Notes: generated by a model from the sequence alone, not told the origin. A DNA stretch of 64,000 bases from Acheta domesticus (GCA_031308135.1 JAHLJT010004567.1:34438115-34502114); one strand, 5' to 3'. Counted from the stretch's first letter, positions 43,825-56,338 are shown. Numbers and translations: made by a program.

Positions 43825-45955
43825 GAAGTAGCTACGGAGTAGCGAGAATGTTATGAAATGCTGCGCGAAAAGAACGGCGAATTTTCGGCAGAAATACTCT
43901 TATTACAGGGTTCTAAAAAGCTGTAAAATCTAGTTGCTAAATTTACAAAAAAAAATCCTCTAACACGCGAAGTTTCTAAAATGTATATGTTGGTAAAACA
44001 TAATATTTGTGTGTGGTCAATCTCAGAAATATTTCTCTGGTGGATTTCTACAGTGAAAACTAACTTCCTATAAATATAGCGCTAGACAATGTTGACTGCA
44101 AAATTTGAATTTGATGTTTATTTCTCTTTGAATATTTTTGTCCATCTCAGAGATCTCAAGTCGTATTCTGGTATTTTTTTAGCTATGATTCTATTATTAC
44201 AGACCAATGATTTACAATGTAGCAAAACGCTTACCTTATAGCAAGTTCAATAGTTTCAATATTGAACTAGTGGTGCTACAGAATGGCACAGACTTTCCCG
44301 TATTAGTTTTCTATTTTATTGGGTCTTCGCTAGCTATTCGGAATTGCCACATACTCTTTCTTGCCAGCTACCATCTATCATCGCCAAAAGTACACTTTTT
44401 TTGTCATTTTCTTAATTTTTCGGTTTCCTATTGGTAGAACGGAAATATTAATTTTAGAATATTAAAGAACACAAAAACCTAGCCGTAAATGGCAATTTTC
44501 TTTTAAAAATTATGTGCCGTTTAAGAGAAAATGGCGTTTTAGCACTTCTAAAAATGCGAAATTTGAAGCTCATTTTCACAGAAAATTTTTGAGTTTTCAA
44601 AATACTTTATTTGAAGTTATTTGAAGCACTTACACTCACAAATATAATCATCTTTACAAATTGCGGATAATGTGCATATTAAAGATGTGAGAGATCTTTC
44701 AAAAAATGTACATTTATATAATTTTTGAAAAAACAAAAAATAACTCAAAATAAAATTTACGCTATATTAAAGAGTGTAATTAGCACTATCCGTTACAAAA
44801 GTTTCAAGAAACAAATTGCAGCCATGTATGAGAAAATGCCGTTTGAGCGTTTCTGAAAATGCGAAATTTTGAGCTACTTTTCACAGAAAACGGTTGTGTT
44901 TTCTAGAAACTCTACTTGACATTATTTAAAGCACATGTACTCGTAAATATAATAATGTAAGAAAATCGCCGATAATGTAAATGTTAAGGACGTGAGAGAG
45001 AAGTAAAAAAATTTACATTTTTGTAATTTTTGAAAAAAACAACCTGACAATATAGCTTTTATGTCATCTAAGAGAGTACATTTACCACTATCCCTACCAA
45101 AAGTTTAAAGAAAAAATTTGGAGCCGTTTTTGAGAAAATCTTGTTTTTGTAATTTTTTTAAAATTGCACATATTGCACGCAATATTGCACGAAAACTACC
45201 AAAATTTTGAAAAAAATTTACATGACCTTTATGAAAGAACTTAATATGAAGAACAAATTTTATTTGAAGAAAAAATCTCTATCTTCAATTTTGTAGTTGG
45301 AGAAAGACGCCGAAAAAAATTCAAACTTTCACAATTTTCGAAAATTCAGCGCTGTACGTGAAAATCGGACCTATGCCATGTTAAAAAGTGTATTTTCCTC
45401 TATTCATACAAGAAATTGAAAGAAAAAATTTGGAGCCGTTTTTGAGAAAATTTTGAAAATCCCCGGGGGACTTCATATAAAGTACCCCCAAATTTTGAAG
45501 AATCTTTTTCAAAATCTCAAAGCTTCGACTAGAATCAGATCGACCGCGGAATATCCATTTTGGAAGAAATCGAACGTATGGTTTAGGCGCTAGCAGTGTT
45601 CACAGACGGACAGACGGACGGACGGACGGACGGACGGACGGACGGACGGACGGACGGACGGACGGACGGACGGACGGACGGACGGACGGACGGACGGACG
45701 GACGGACGGACGGACGGACAGACGGACGGACAGACGGACGTTTTCCTTTCAATTGGGTTTTCGGTATCAAGGACCTAGAAAACAGGGTTTCTGGCTACAC
45801 CACGTGTTAGGGGATTTTTTTTCTTAATTTAGCAACTGGTTTTATGCATTTATTCGCTTTCACGGCCCGGCAATTAATTTTTTTCCGCCGAAAATTGGCC
45901 ATTTTTTCGCGCAGCATTACATAACTTTCCCTATACTACGTATATCACTCCGTGT
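43825..45955. mobile_element. TIR element of about 2.1 kb with internal tandem repeats
   Basis: Inverted terminal regions of about 150-200 bp. AATGCTGCGCGAAAA, AATTTTCGGC.GAAA, TAGTTGCTAAATT and ATCC.CTAACACG follow inward from the left end, and in reverse complement from the right. Inside are about three units of a 305-bp repeat (44530, 44835, 45135 onward; word TTTTGAGAAAAT) and a GACG microsatellite. No transposase frame. Confidence 0.75.
45602..45740. repeat. (GACG)n microsatellite
   Basis: About 33 GACG tetranucleotides with a few CAGA variants at the ends, giving a meaningless Asp/Gly/Arg/Thr frame. Confidence 0.97.
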
Positions 45956-46280
45956 ATACGTACGTATACGGGAAAGTAAAAATTTAATGTTTTAAAGTTC
46001 AAGCGGTCCGATATTTAATATTTTGTATGGACTGTTTTTATAATAGTTCAATTCATTAAACATATAAAATGACAAAATCGTCCCAAAATCGTTTACACTG
46101 TAGTAAATACAATAGTTTTAGCATCAAGAATTTAGTCCAGAAGTCCAGACGGTCCCAAGTTAAATATATTTCTCATTCAGTACTCTTATGACAGTTAAAT
46201 TCGTTAAAAAAACACTGAACATGAAAAAAAAATTGTCGTGTTGTTCAACGTGCCAATACAACTGCATTGAGCTGTGACTT

Positions 46281-46324
46281 CTTGGCTGTCCGGCAGACGA
46301 CGCGGCGTCTCCCGGACAGCCAAG
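46281..46324. repeat. Short GC-rich hairpin
   Basis: CTTGGCTGTCCGG and its exact reverse complement separated by 18 bases that are themselves partly palindromic. Flanked by direct repeats AACTGCATTGAGCT and AATTGCATTGAGCT. Could be a small hairpin element. Confidence 0.7.
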
Positions 46325-46426
46325 AAATCATGGACTCGAGCCGCGGAAGCTTCCGTGTACAATTGCATTGAGCTATCGCATTTGGGCTAGAAGACCACAT
46401 AATACTCAGTAAACAAACACAGTAAA

Positions 46427-46543
46427 AATAAGTAAATAAATAAATAAACAAATAAACAAATACATAAAAGCATAAATGCATAAATGTATAAAAACATAAA
46501 TACATACATACATACATACATAAATAAGTGAATAAATAAATAT
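46427..46543. repeat. Tetranucleotide repeat (AAAT/ACAT)n
   Basis: Imperfect AAATA, AACA, ATACAT units over about 115 bp. Confidence 0.9.
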
Positions 46544-46574
46544 TACAGAGATTTGATCGAGAAGTCCCAGTGTT

Positions 46575-46765
46575 GCTCCCAGCGTGCCGCGAGTGAAGTG
46601 GGGTGTCTAACACGCGTCCTTCCCGCCCGCCGCGTGGTCCGCGAATCGCCCGAGCGCCCTGCGCCCACGTCCAGGCCGAACGTCGCCCAATTCGCCCCTC
46701 CCCCCTTCACCCATCTCCTCCTTCTAAGCTTTCGCCCCTTTACGGACAAAGATGTGCCTTCTCAT
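46575..46765. other. CpG-dense islet
   Basis: GCCCGCCGCGTGGTCCGCGA and similar. Open frames on both strands, no domain. Confidence 0.45.
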
Positions 46766-47160
46766 GCTCGTGCATTTCTGCTTTTCTGTGGTTCTGAGCC
46801 CAAAGAAATCTTATTTAGTGTTTATAAAATATGTAAATGAGATCACAACATTTTATTGTTGTTCAATTGTAGACACGACGCCAATTAAGAAATTGTAACT
46901 ATATAACGATAACCAAGACGTGAATTTTATAACACTTGACTCAGAATAAATTACGGCAGCTTTTAGTTGGAGTCGTACCACGTAGCTAAGGGAGTGGGAA
47001 TTTGTAAGTCTATCGGAATGGATCTGACCTGGACCTCCCGATCTGACAGGATAGTAATATTGAACTTACGCTCAGGTTTCAAATGTGGTCATTATGTTCT
47101 ATATCCTAAATGTTACAGTAATATACTGTAGTACTCTCTATACCTAAAAGAGTGTAGTCT

Positions 47161-47985
47161 TCAACGAGCGTTGAGTGATAGCTATTATTCAGAGTTGATG
47201 TTTACGACTCGGGCGACGTAGGAGCGAGAGAATAATAGCCATTCTTCTACGAGTGAATAATAGACATTCTAGAAGACTTTCTCTACGGCTTCGAAATTGA
47301 TATTTTAAAAATACTAAATGAGCGTCTTAACATTATAGAGCGGCGTTCTTGGTTCACCTGTCTTACGACAGCCGCGGCAGCAGCAACCTGCCGCGACAAA
47401 GCACGCAGCGCCTCTGTAGGCAACTGCGAGACCCCTCTGAACCAAGACGAATGTGAATATGGAATCAGCATCATTACTGCATCGGAAAACGTGCAGAAAT
47501 GTATGCATTCTGCAGTAGTCATGGAGAATAGTATATTCTTCAACGAGCGTAGAATGATAGCTATTATTCACGAGTTGATGTTTACGACACGAGCGACATA
47601 GGAGCGAGTGTCGGAATTTCAACGAGTGAATAATAGCCATTCTACGCGAGTAGAAGACTGTACTTTCTCTACGACTTTAAAATTGATATTTTAAAAATAT
47701 CCAATGGACGCCATAACCTCAACACCAACTCGCATACTGTTTCGGGGCTCACCTGTCTGACGACAGTTGCGACCAGCCGCGGCAGAGCACGCAGCGCCTC
47801 TGTAGGCGACTGCGAGAACCCTCTGTCGTGGTGTAATGAATTAAGACGAATGTGATTGGTCGACAGCCGTGTGAGAATAATATTCTCGCACGGCTTGTGG
47901 AATCGGCATCATTACTGCATCCGATAATGTGCAAAAATGTATACATTCTGGAGCAGTCGTAGAGAAACATATTTCTTCTCTACGT
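47161..47985. repeat. Tandem duplication, period 379 bp, with palindromic ends
   Basis: Two copies start TCAACGAGCGT.GA at 47161 and 47540 and share GATAGCTATTATTCA, GAGTTGATGTTTACGAC, AAATTGATATTTTAAAAATA, GCACGCAGCGCCTCTGTAGG and GGCATCATTACTGCATC. Inside each, GTAGAATG.TAGCTATTATTC is mirrored by GAATAATAGCCATTCTAC, so the unit is probably a TIR element that was duplicated. Copy 2 has an insertion with a 31-bp palindrome at 47865-47895. Confidence 0.8.
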
Positions 47986-48329
47986 ACAAACGATTGTATA
48001 ATGAATTAATTATTTGGCCGTCAGATAACATCTTCATTATCATTACCACTTTAAAGTACGCTAGAATATTTCACATCATGCCAACTTATGCTGGATAAAC
48101 GTGGCTTTAAAATTAATACGAACGCTAATTTAGCATTAAAGTCTTCTTTTGAGTCTTTAAGAGCGGGATTTTATTTCTTTGCGTTTGAATTAGATTTCTT
48201 CGTGAATAACATAGATCTAAAATCTTACTCAACATTTAGCCCACACAAAAGTCACTAAATTGATTTATTTGAAAGAGTTTTAGTGAATGACCGTCCATTC
48301 GATACTGCCCTCCCATAAACCGTACATCG

Positions 48330-48690
48330 TCCACACAACCAACGCAGCGGGTTGGAAGCTCTGCCCGCGAAAATATTTCGGGCATCGGCTCATTAAGGGG
48401 TTCGGATCGGGCGGTGCATTCGCACCCTCCACCGCGGTGCGCTCGCAGATAAACCCTTCAGTGCCGCGGAATTTATGTGGTCGCAGGTCATTTGATGGCC
48501 CGATGGACGCGGCGGTCATTATTCTCCGCTTTTGTCGCGTCCACTGCCGCTCGCGCCGCCAGAAGCCCTCCTGCCCCCCCCCTCCTGCCCCCCCCCCCTC
48601 CCGCAAACACAGCCGCGCCGCTGGACGATTCGTTCGCGTCACGCCCTGAAAGTCTCGTCAGATTTGACTCCGGAGATTCAGTTCCGTCTA
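48330..48690. other. CpG-dense islet
   Basis: GCCCGCGAAAATATTTCGGG (a near palindrome) at 48363, then CCACCGCGGTGCGCTCGC and a C-rich run. The frames of 120 codons on each strand are mutually overlapping and unsupported. Confidence 0.5.
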
Positions 48691-50909
48691 GCAGTAAAAT
48701 TTGGTTTTGACGTTAAGCTTCAGAAGAGGTTGTACAGCCTATCTTTTTAATGTCATTTGTGATTTATTTATGTACCTCTATCTCTAAAACTATTTAATGA
48801 AGCTCTTGGAAATTTAACACACTATTTTATAGCATTGTTATTCACACGCAGTGTTTTTTCATAATTATTCAACGTTATTTACATTATATATTACATAATT
48901 GTTTGCCGGACATACTTTTTTAATAATATTTTTTAATATTTGAGTTTTGAAAACCTGAATTTTTATATAAAAAACAATACATCACGGCAAATACGTGATA
49001 CATAAGTGTTGAAAATTTCATAGAGTTATGTGCGATAGTTTCTGAGAAAAAGGTACATGATAACAAAAAATATAGTTTTTGGGAAATCCAGGTGTTGTAA
49101 CTGCACACATCTAATACAATCCTGGTGCATATTCTGGCTCGTCAGCATCTTTCACTTTCTTTCAATTTCTTCAAATATGGCCTTCACTTTCTTCAAATAT
49201 GTCCTCTTTGTTCCTAGAATCTTACTGGTTTTCAACTTTTTTCTACCGTCTTTTCTGCCTTTTTTACCCAGTGACTGAGTAGTAGTGTAGTATAGTAGTG
49301 CTTTGTAGTGACTAGGACTACAAAACCACTCACAATATGCAAACTACAACACACAATACTATCATAAAATATGACGCTAAAATTTCAGGAAACAAATGAA
49401 TATCGTGAGGCAGTTCTGCCACGTCCTTCGAAATACAACCTCGAAAGAAATTTCCCCTAAAAAGACTTCCAAAGCATAAAAAAGTAGCTGGTGACGTAAA
49501 AATGGGCGTGACACTTGGCGTGGCTAGACATTTAAATGTTATTTAAAAGCCGTTTGGAACATAATTTCTCGAAAATGCGTATTGCACTGTGTTAAGTGAA
49601 TATTAAATATTCAAAATAACACAAAAAACGAAAAGCGAAAATTTTGGGCCTATGAGGTGTAACACCGCCCCCCCAAAAATCTTTTTTTTCAGGTAACGTG
49701 AGAAGTTTAAATACGGGACGTCAGGCTTATGAAAGTTGTTTCAATATTTCCTTATATAGTACTCTTTATATGAAACACCAAATATAATTTTGGTGAAAAA
49801 TAAATTTTGCGAAGTATTTTTTTTGTTCCAATTCAGTTCCGTTAATCCTAAACATAGTAAGCTTAATAACAAATATTGGAAAATATTTACGAATAGTTTC
49901 TCTGAAATACAAATATTCAGATGCGTTTCTTACCTTTGTTTTACTGAGCCAATCAAAATAAAAAGTCATATGCATTGTAATGAATCTTATATTTCCTCTG
50001 TGAATATTTAATTTAATCTGACCCACGTTGAGTAAGCCATTTCTAATAAAACCTTGGACTTTTATCAATATTTTTAATTTAACCCATTCCCAGTCGTGTA
50101 ATTATTTAATGTGATTGACTACCATTTTCGCATTATTAATGTAAAAATCAAGATTTATATCTCATTTTATTCGGTAAAATAATTTTGTTTTTTCTATAAC
50201 TTCAATTGCCTTGTTCTGCTCATATATTTATTTTCTAATCAAATAGTTAGAAAATGTAATCAAAATCAAACGAGACATTTCAATGAATTAGTATAAAAGA
50301 ATTACTATGGTCAAGATTAACGTTGATAAATGAGAACATGGGATGCGTCGGTGAATAAAGATGCCCCAGGATATCAATTTTGAAAATATCGTTTACATTT
50401 AATTTTATTTTTCTGATATCATGTGTTTTTTCTTGAAATATCCCCATTTTTATGATTTTTGACCAATTTAATTTTTGTCGATTGCAGCGCCATCTGTCAG
50501 CCAAAATCACGTTAATCATAGGTCAAATAGGGGTATTTTTTGGGGGAATCCAAATCTGCAATAAAAAATGGGGGTTCCTATTTAAGATTTTTTTCTTCCC
50601 CCACCCCTAGGGGGTATGGATAGCGGGTGAAGTTTGGTATCATTGGATGTCCCCTGCCAAAAGAAGCAACTTTTATTACCCTTTATTTGATTCGATGTGT
50701 AGTTTTTGAGATATTTGCTCCGGTAGATTAAAATGGCTCATTCTGTATATCTTTATGTAAATAAAAGGGAATGTACGTATGTGTTTCGCACATAGACGCA
50801 AAAACTTCAACAGATTTCGCTGAAATTTTCATACTTGGTTCTTATTAGTAATAGGAGATTTTAAATAGAACTTTGAATTAAACCGAATAAGTGGGGCGTT
50901 GTTCATGAT
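48691..50909. other. No gene; probable transposon end near 50520-50760
   Basis: AT-rich. A segment with CCCCCACCCCTAGGGGGT, GTTTTTGAGATATTTGC and GGCTCATTCTGTATA looks like the terminal part of a TIR element, but no partner end was found. Confidence 0.4.
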
Positions 50910-51180
50910 TCATTCGATTATGACGACTCCAGTTCCCTTGTACTTTGCGGAAACCGCCGCACAGTCGAGGATTAAACGCATCTTCACTGCATACACATAT
51001 TCTGCCCCTACGTTTGTGAAATAACAGCGGGAATTATTACTTGAATCTCGGACAAGTAAATCGAATTTCTCCAAGGCAGCGAACGCATGACTAAATTTGA
51101 AGGAGAACGGATTAACAACAGGATACTTGAAAACTATGTCCAAACCAGGACATACAACAAACCCATACTTGGGAGATAGG
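50910..51180 (-). CDS. Unrecognised open frame, possible exon or transposon fragment
   Basis: About 90 codons on the minus strand read without a stop (the open part begins SPKYGFVVCPGLDIVFKYPV, further in FAALEKFDLLVRDS and AEYVYAVKMRLILD, ending VVIIE and a stop). There is no ATG at the start of the open stretch, so it would be a 3' exon or a fragment. Composition is balanced, unlike the low-complexity frames elsewhere, and the residue mix looks protein-like. I do not recognise a family. The flank at 51180-51225 carries TGCCATCTG and a short hairpin, which may point to a transposon. Confidence 0.3.
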
Positions 51181-51369
51181 CTGCCATCTGTTACATTTGT
51201 TGCACAGCGCAGCGTAAAACGTGATTAACAATCACGCGACCAGAAGTGTGTGTAATACATTGCAATCGCAAAGCATTGCCGGCTCCACTAGTAACGTAAT
51301 ATTTTCTATCGTGGCGGTCGCCAGACAATATACGAATGCACCATCTTCAGTGGAGCAGAGGAGAAAAAC

Positions 51370-51800
51370 TGACACATGAAAGAGACGCGAAGTTCTTTGG
51401 AACGGAGGTCGGGGAGGACAGGGCGAGTGCGGCGGCGGCAGCGCCTCGGGCGATTGGCGTCCTCCCCGCCCCCTTCCCCCGGCCGCCCCCGCGTGGGGGG
51501 TGGGGGTGGGGACGGGTGCCACGTCGCGTCGCGTCGACTGATTGCAGCTAATCCGATTGCCGACCGACGGCTCCGTCGAAGACGACGCGTCTTCCCCGCT
51601 CCCCCTCCCGGCGGCCACGCCCACCCCACCCTCGCCCCTGCCACGCCCCCTCCCCCGCGGACCCGACGTGACGCCCTCGCCCTTCGCCTACCTGTTGATG
51701 CGCCCCTCGCCGCGACCGTGTTACTCGATACCAAATAACGTTAGAAACAGATAGGGCGCGAGGCCAAACACTCGTCCAATAACCGGCAGCTCCCGGGAAT
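51370..51800. other. CpG-dense islet
   Basis: GC-rich, with C-rich runs and CGTCGCGTCGCGTCGACTG. Five overlapping frames of 70-142 codons on both strands, none recognisable. Confidence 0.5.
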
Positions 51801-52891
51801 TTGATTTCGCTCTCTAATATACAAATATACACGACACGTGTGTACCCTTCATTAGTTAATTTAAGAATACTTCATTTTTTAAGGTAAAATTCATGAAACA
51901 GAAATAATGTGTAGAAAGAAAGTCAAAATATATTTTTAAATACTGAACATTTTGTTGCTGTGCTTCTCTAAATAATAAAATTATTTATTCCCTGGTCAAT
52001 TATTTAACTTTTAAAGAGATACTAGTGGTACACGGAAACGAAATAGACTACTGTCAGCAAGGATCATGCAGTGTAAAAAGGACAGGAAGCTAAGACATTT
52101 AGAATAGCTAAAATATAGTAAGGATTACATAAATTATGGATTGAACTAATAGATCCAAATGAAAAATGCGAAAATCTGTCAATCAGCATGATTTTGAAAT
52201 TAATCAGAATCATTAAACAAAAATCATAGACCAAAAGTTAAATAATTGTTGAGTCTTGTTCCTATGATTGGATAATACTGAATAATTAAAGTCGTCAATC
52301 TGGCAGGATAACTTCACATATCATACGGTATTTCTTGATATTCGTGTATAATTTGTTGATTACATGAGAAAGTATCCTAGGACAATTTTTGAGGCTAATT
52401 TTGATTTTATACCTTAAAATGGTCGATTTACTCAGCTTATATTAAAATAATATTAAATAATTTTCTTAAATATGAAATAACGAATATAGCTATGGTGTCA
52501 ATTCATCATTGATCGGTTTTACAGTTACCACTAAAGTAAAGAGATTGAAGTAATGATTAAAGTAAAAATCGTAAACATAGAGAAATTTTTTTCAGCATGC
52601 GACAGCCTCAGAACAAGTTTATTATGTTTTAAGTAATTATTTGTTCTGTATAAATATTTATTACAAATTCCAGTACTAGAGTCTGATATCCACACCAGAA
52701 CTAGTGAACATAGTATATATAATGATGAAGAAATAATCCTGTAATGAAAACGAAGATGGAGGGAAGATTCCAAGAAAATCACGCGCGAGGTCATATTGTC
52801 CCTCACAAAGTTCATAAACAATGCTGAAGTTGTACATGGCGCGGCGGTACGCATAAATAGGAAGTAGTACACCAGCCCCTACGATATAGAA
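51801..52891. other. No gene seen
   Basis: AT-rich with frequent stops. The 113- and 102-codon minus-strand frames at 52531-52984 overlap a MITE at one end and show no domain. Confidence 0.5.
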
Positions 52892-53121
52892 CAGTGTTGT
52901 CAAGTTCGATGCTACGAGCGGGAGTCCGTGGCACAAGTGCCACGACGAAATCGCCTCTCCACGCAGTTCATAACCCCGCCGCAAGAGACAACGCCATCCC
53001 TATTGTAAAACTGCGGGGTTTCTAATAGTTCCCTCTCCCGGCGCTAGTGGTATAGAGAAGCTCGTGGCATGGCACGGTGCCGCAAGGCGTGCCACTGCCA
53101 CCAGTAGAAAACTTACCACTG
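52892..53121 (+). mobile_element. hAT-like MITE, family hAT-2, copy 2
   Basis: Same orientation as the copy at 14053. Starts CAGTGTTGTCAAGTT and ends ACTTACCACTG, with three bases lost in the right TIR. Flanks ATATAGAA and ATATATAA form an 8-bp duplication with one mismatch. Confidence 0.87.
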
Positions 53122-53239
53122 ATATATAAGGAAGCTTCCCCTCAAAATTAAACGAAAATATTCCTGAAAGTTATGTTATAAGGAGGCCTCTCGTCATCAA
53201 CGACGAGAGAAATCGGAGCTTGACAACACACCCAAGGCC

Positions 53240-53595
53240 CAGACTCCTCGCTATCGCGTCTCACATTCCCCCAAAATCACGAAACCCCCTTCGAACGCAC
53301 GAGTTGCAAACGTTGGCCCGCGGGAGCGTCTTCGCTTCTTCCGCATATCGTCCTCGTTCTGTTTGCGATATTTCCCCCTTACGTAGGCGTCTGAGGAGCC
53401 GTGAATTTGCAATTCTGATTTTCGTAAGCAATCCCCAACTCTCGCGCGCGCCTTCGCCTCGCGAGGAAGTGTTTAATTTCCGAAAGCCTCACCGCGCCGT
53501 TTCCTCCGCGTCCCGCACCGCGCATTCAACAGGCGAATTGGGAGGTGCGCGGCGCGCCCACCACGCGCAGTGGATGCGAATGAAAGGAAAACGAA
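53240..53595. other. CpG-dense islet
   Basis: CGCGCGCGCCTTCGCCTCGC, GTGCGCGGCGCGCCCACCAC. A 147-codon plus-strand frame crosses it without a recognisable domain. Confidence 0.5.
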
Positions 53596-53964
53596 GGAAA
53601 TCGATATCTTTTTATACAGGTCGCCTTGAATATACGATTTTAAAGTGTATTCATAGGTTTTGATGGCGATGAATTTTTAATATATCTAAATTTTAATATT
53701 GAAAATGGAATTGGTCCAGAATGGTATTCACTAAGGATTAATCAAACTAAAAAATCTCTAAGTGCTTTGCGAACCATTGTCAGCTGCAAGGACTCCTAAT
53801 AATATTACTGTCGAGTCCCAACGACGACAGATTTTAGACCAGCTACGTACTTCGGTAAAATTCAGGCCGGGTGCTCTGCAGGCTATTGTCAGGGCAGCAC
53901 CTTCACAAAGGAGCTACAAACCACGCGCGATCTTCATTACTCACCCTTGTCCCCTCCTCTCCCA

Positions 53965-53968
<4 letters not shown>

Positions 53969-54010
<42 letters not shown>
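53969..54010. repeat. (CA)n microsatellite
   Basis: About 20 CA dinucleotides just upstream of the hAT-2 copy 3. Confidence 0.95.
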
Positions 54011-54013
<3 letters not shown>

Positions 54014-54041
54014 TGCATGCTTACTATTTGGGAACTTAGAA

Positions 54042-54275
54042 CTGTGGTGTCAACGTCTGCTACTGGTGGCAGTGGCACGCCTCGCGGCTCCGTGCCATGC
54101 CACGAGCTTCTCTGCGCCAAGAGCTTCGGGAGAGAAAACTATTAGTAACTCCGCCGTTTTACAATAGTGATGGCGTTGTCTCTTGCGGTGGGGTGATGAA
54201 CTACGTGGAGAGGCGATTTCGTCGTGGCACTCATGCCACGGATTCCCGCTCGTGACAGCAACCTTGACAACACTG
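54042..54275 (-). mobile_element. hAT-like MITE, family hAT-2, copy 3
   Basis: Inverted relative to the other two copies. The left end is CTGTGGTGTCAACG (one change in the CAG terminus), and the right end is the reverse complement of CAGTGTTGTCAAGGT. Flanks ACTTAGAA and GCTTAGAT share six of eight bases. Confidence 0.82.
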
Positions 54276-54284
54276 GCTTAGATC

Positions 54285-54452
54285 TTGTCCCGACCCGGAC
54301 AGTGCCCCACTAAATGGCATTCCTGGAGGGTCAAATCTCGCAAGCTGACGTGTAGGTCGGCGCAGGATCGCATTTAAGTGAAGCAGAAAACTGCCCTTCT
54401 CGGACTATTACTTGCACCACACTTACGTGACTCACGACCACAGCAGTTGACA
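54285..54452 (+). repeat. SINE family A, 3' fragment
   Basis: CTTGTCCCGACCCGGACAG, GTGTAGGTCGGCGCAGGATC, CACTTACGTGACTCACGACC and CAGTTGAC. Worn, and lying directly before a full-length copy. Confidence 0.65.
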
Positions 54453-54465
54453 GGCACCGGCTGAG

Positions 54466-55008
54466 GGGGCTCAGGGCATCAACTAATGTCACGGCAGTGC
54501 CTTAGACCAGAATGTTCTAGGGTTCAAGTCCCGACGGTGGGAGAATCGCAATATTAGCTATCTAGCTATTCGAATTCAGCCTGTACGCTGTCTGGGATTC
54601 TAGCGGCCGGTTGTTCTGATCGGTAGTTTTCTGTGGTTTCTGCGATCAACACCAGGCGATCAGTACCAGGTAGTACCTTTACCATCGAACCACGGACCGC
54701 GAGCGATCATTCTTCTCTCCTTCTTGTCTTAATCATACTCCTTACTCTTACATGCCTTCCACTTACGTACATTAATACACATGACGGGAACCCAGTCGGA
54801 CGCTTAGAGCTTGTCCAGCTGGGGCGGTGCTCCGTTATTGGGAGATATTTGGATGGGGAAACCCCGCAAACCGTCCGTGTAGGTCGGCTTCGGATCCCAC
54901 CAACCAGGTTGGTAAGAACACCGCTACCTCTCGCGATGATGAAACCATGTACTGCACTTACGGGGCTAACGACCTGTTCAGTTAAGGCGTCCGGAATCTC
55001 AAAATAAT
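54466..55008 (+). repeat. SINE family A, full length, plus orientation
   Basis: tRNA-like head: TGTCACGGCAGTGCC at the box A place and GGGTTCAAGTCCCGAC as box B, then TAGTTTTCTGTGGTTTCTGC and ATCAACACCAGGCGATCAG (central domain), GTCCAGCTGGGGCGGTGCTC, GTAGGTCGGCTTCGGATCCC and ACTTACGGGGCTAACGACC, ending CGTCCGGAATCTCAAAATAA. With 12605-13172 it gives a family length of about 540-570 bp, long for a tRNA SINE. Confidence 0.85.
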
Positions 55009-56338
55009 ATATCAGTATAAGGCTACTGTACGTTGGCAAAGTTTCGCTTGTTGTGGCACACTGCGTGGCGCCCCTCCTCCCCACAGCCCCCTGTGCGGAG
55101 GCAAACTCGATTCGACGCGAAGTTGCAACTCCAACTCCGTAATTGTCCTTTATTTATCTTACCATCACGTGTAAATGCCTAATTCTTAATAGGTTTCTCT
55201 CGGCGCTTTGTTCGTCTTGGTACTTGGAATTCTTTTGCGTAGTCTGTAACTCAAGTTCATTGGACACAGTTTACTCAAAAGTTGGTAGCAAATCCTATAG
55301 TTGAATGCTAAAGAAGGCTGTTAACTTTTCGAGTTGTGAAATTATCACTTCGAGTTATTTCAACGGATAGATATGATTGCTTAGACAAAATTAGTAAGAT
55401 TAGAAGTAATTGCTTAGACAAGATTGTTAATTATTTGACTAGAACAATGTATATTAAAATTACAAATTATTGGGAAATAAAACCAAATTATTTCTATGTA
55501 CCGTTGCAAAAAAATACATCCAAATTAAAAAATTACTCTGACGTACGTCAGAATGAAAAACATGTAACAGATTTGATTAACTTGATTGGGATCGTCAGTC
55601 GCAACGACGATGCTTCTTAAAATTTCCGTTTACATTAGCTTCTTCATTAACCTATGTATTCTGGAATAATAAATTGAAATATCCTGAAATGAATGAAAAC
55701 ATAATTTTCTATTAATATCATCAGTGTTTTTCCAAGAATCTACATTTCTTATGAAGTACAATTTTGGAACAAAATAATGCAAAGCAACCAAAGCACTGGT
55801 ACGATTTAATAAATCATTACGTACGACTGTCGTATATCTGCTTGTTATGGGAAAAAGACCCCAGTGATTGGGCGTCTCGTAATGTACAGGCCGGTGTGTT
55901 ACTTTTCCATCTCTACCACCAATGATACTAGAGGTCACGGCCAAATCGTTAACAAATCAACCCACTTGTGCAGTTTGAGGAAGGTTTTCTCGAAATTACA
56001 CATTTCTTTCCTCATTCTTTTCTTCCTTTTTAGCAGAATTCATTCATAATTTTACTGACACCATTAATGTGCAAGGAAAATAAATACTAAGTAATAGATT
56101 ATTTGAATCTATGAAGAAAAAGTATGATGTTGGAAAAGATACTTGCAGACTACCCAATGATTCCACATTGTATAAAAAAGAATGTAAGTGCCATTTCTCC
56201 TAAATTAACGGTTTTACCAGAATAATGGATAAATCAAGTCCTATCACATAAATAGAACCAATGTCCAGTCGTATTTCTTGATAGTGTTAGGGAGTAATTT
56301 TTAAATGGCAGGAGTTGTATATGCCAATAGGTTTACGG
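55009..56338. other. No gene seen
   Basis: AT-rich. The 94-codon frame at 55336 and the 104-codon minus-strand frame at 55630 show no motif. Confidence 0.45.

Noticed and set aside
43452..43826. 124-codon frame in a GC-rich region
   Set aside because: Openness is explained by CpG-rich composition; an antisense frame of 94 codons overlaps it; no domain.
45602..45740. Asp/Gly/Arg/Thr repeat protein
   Set aside because: Translation of a GACG microsatellite.
53220..53663. 147-codon frame, longest on the plus strand near 53 kb
   Set aside because: Arg/Ser/Pro-rich sequence across a CpG islet, with no motif and no splice or poly(A) support.
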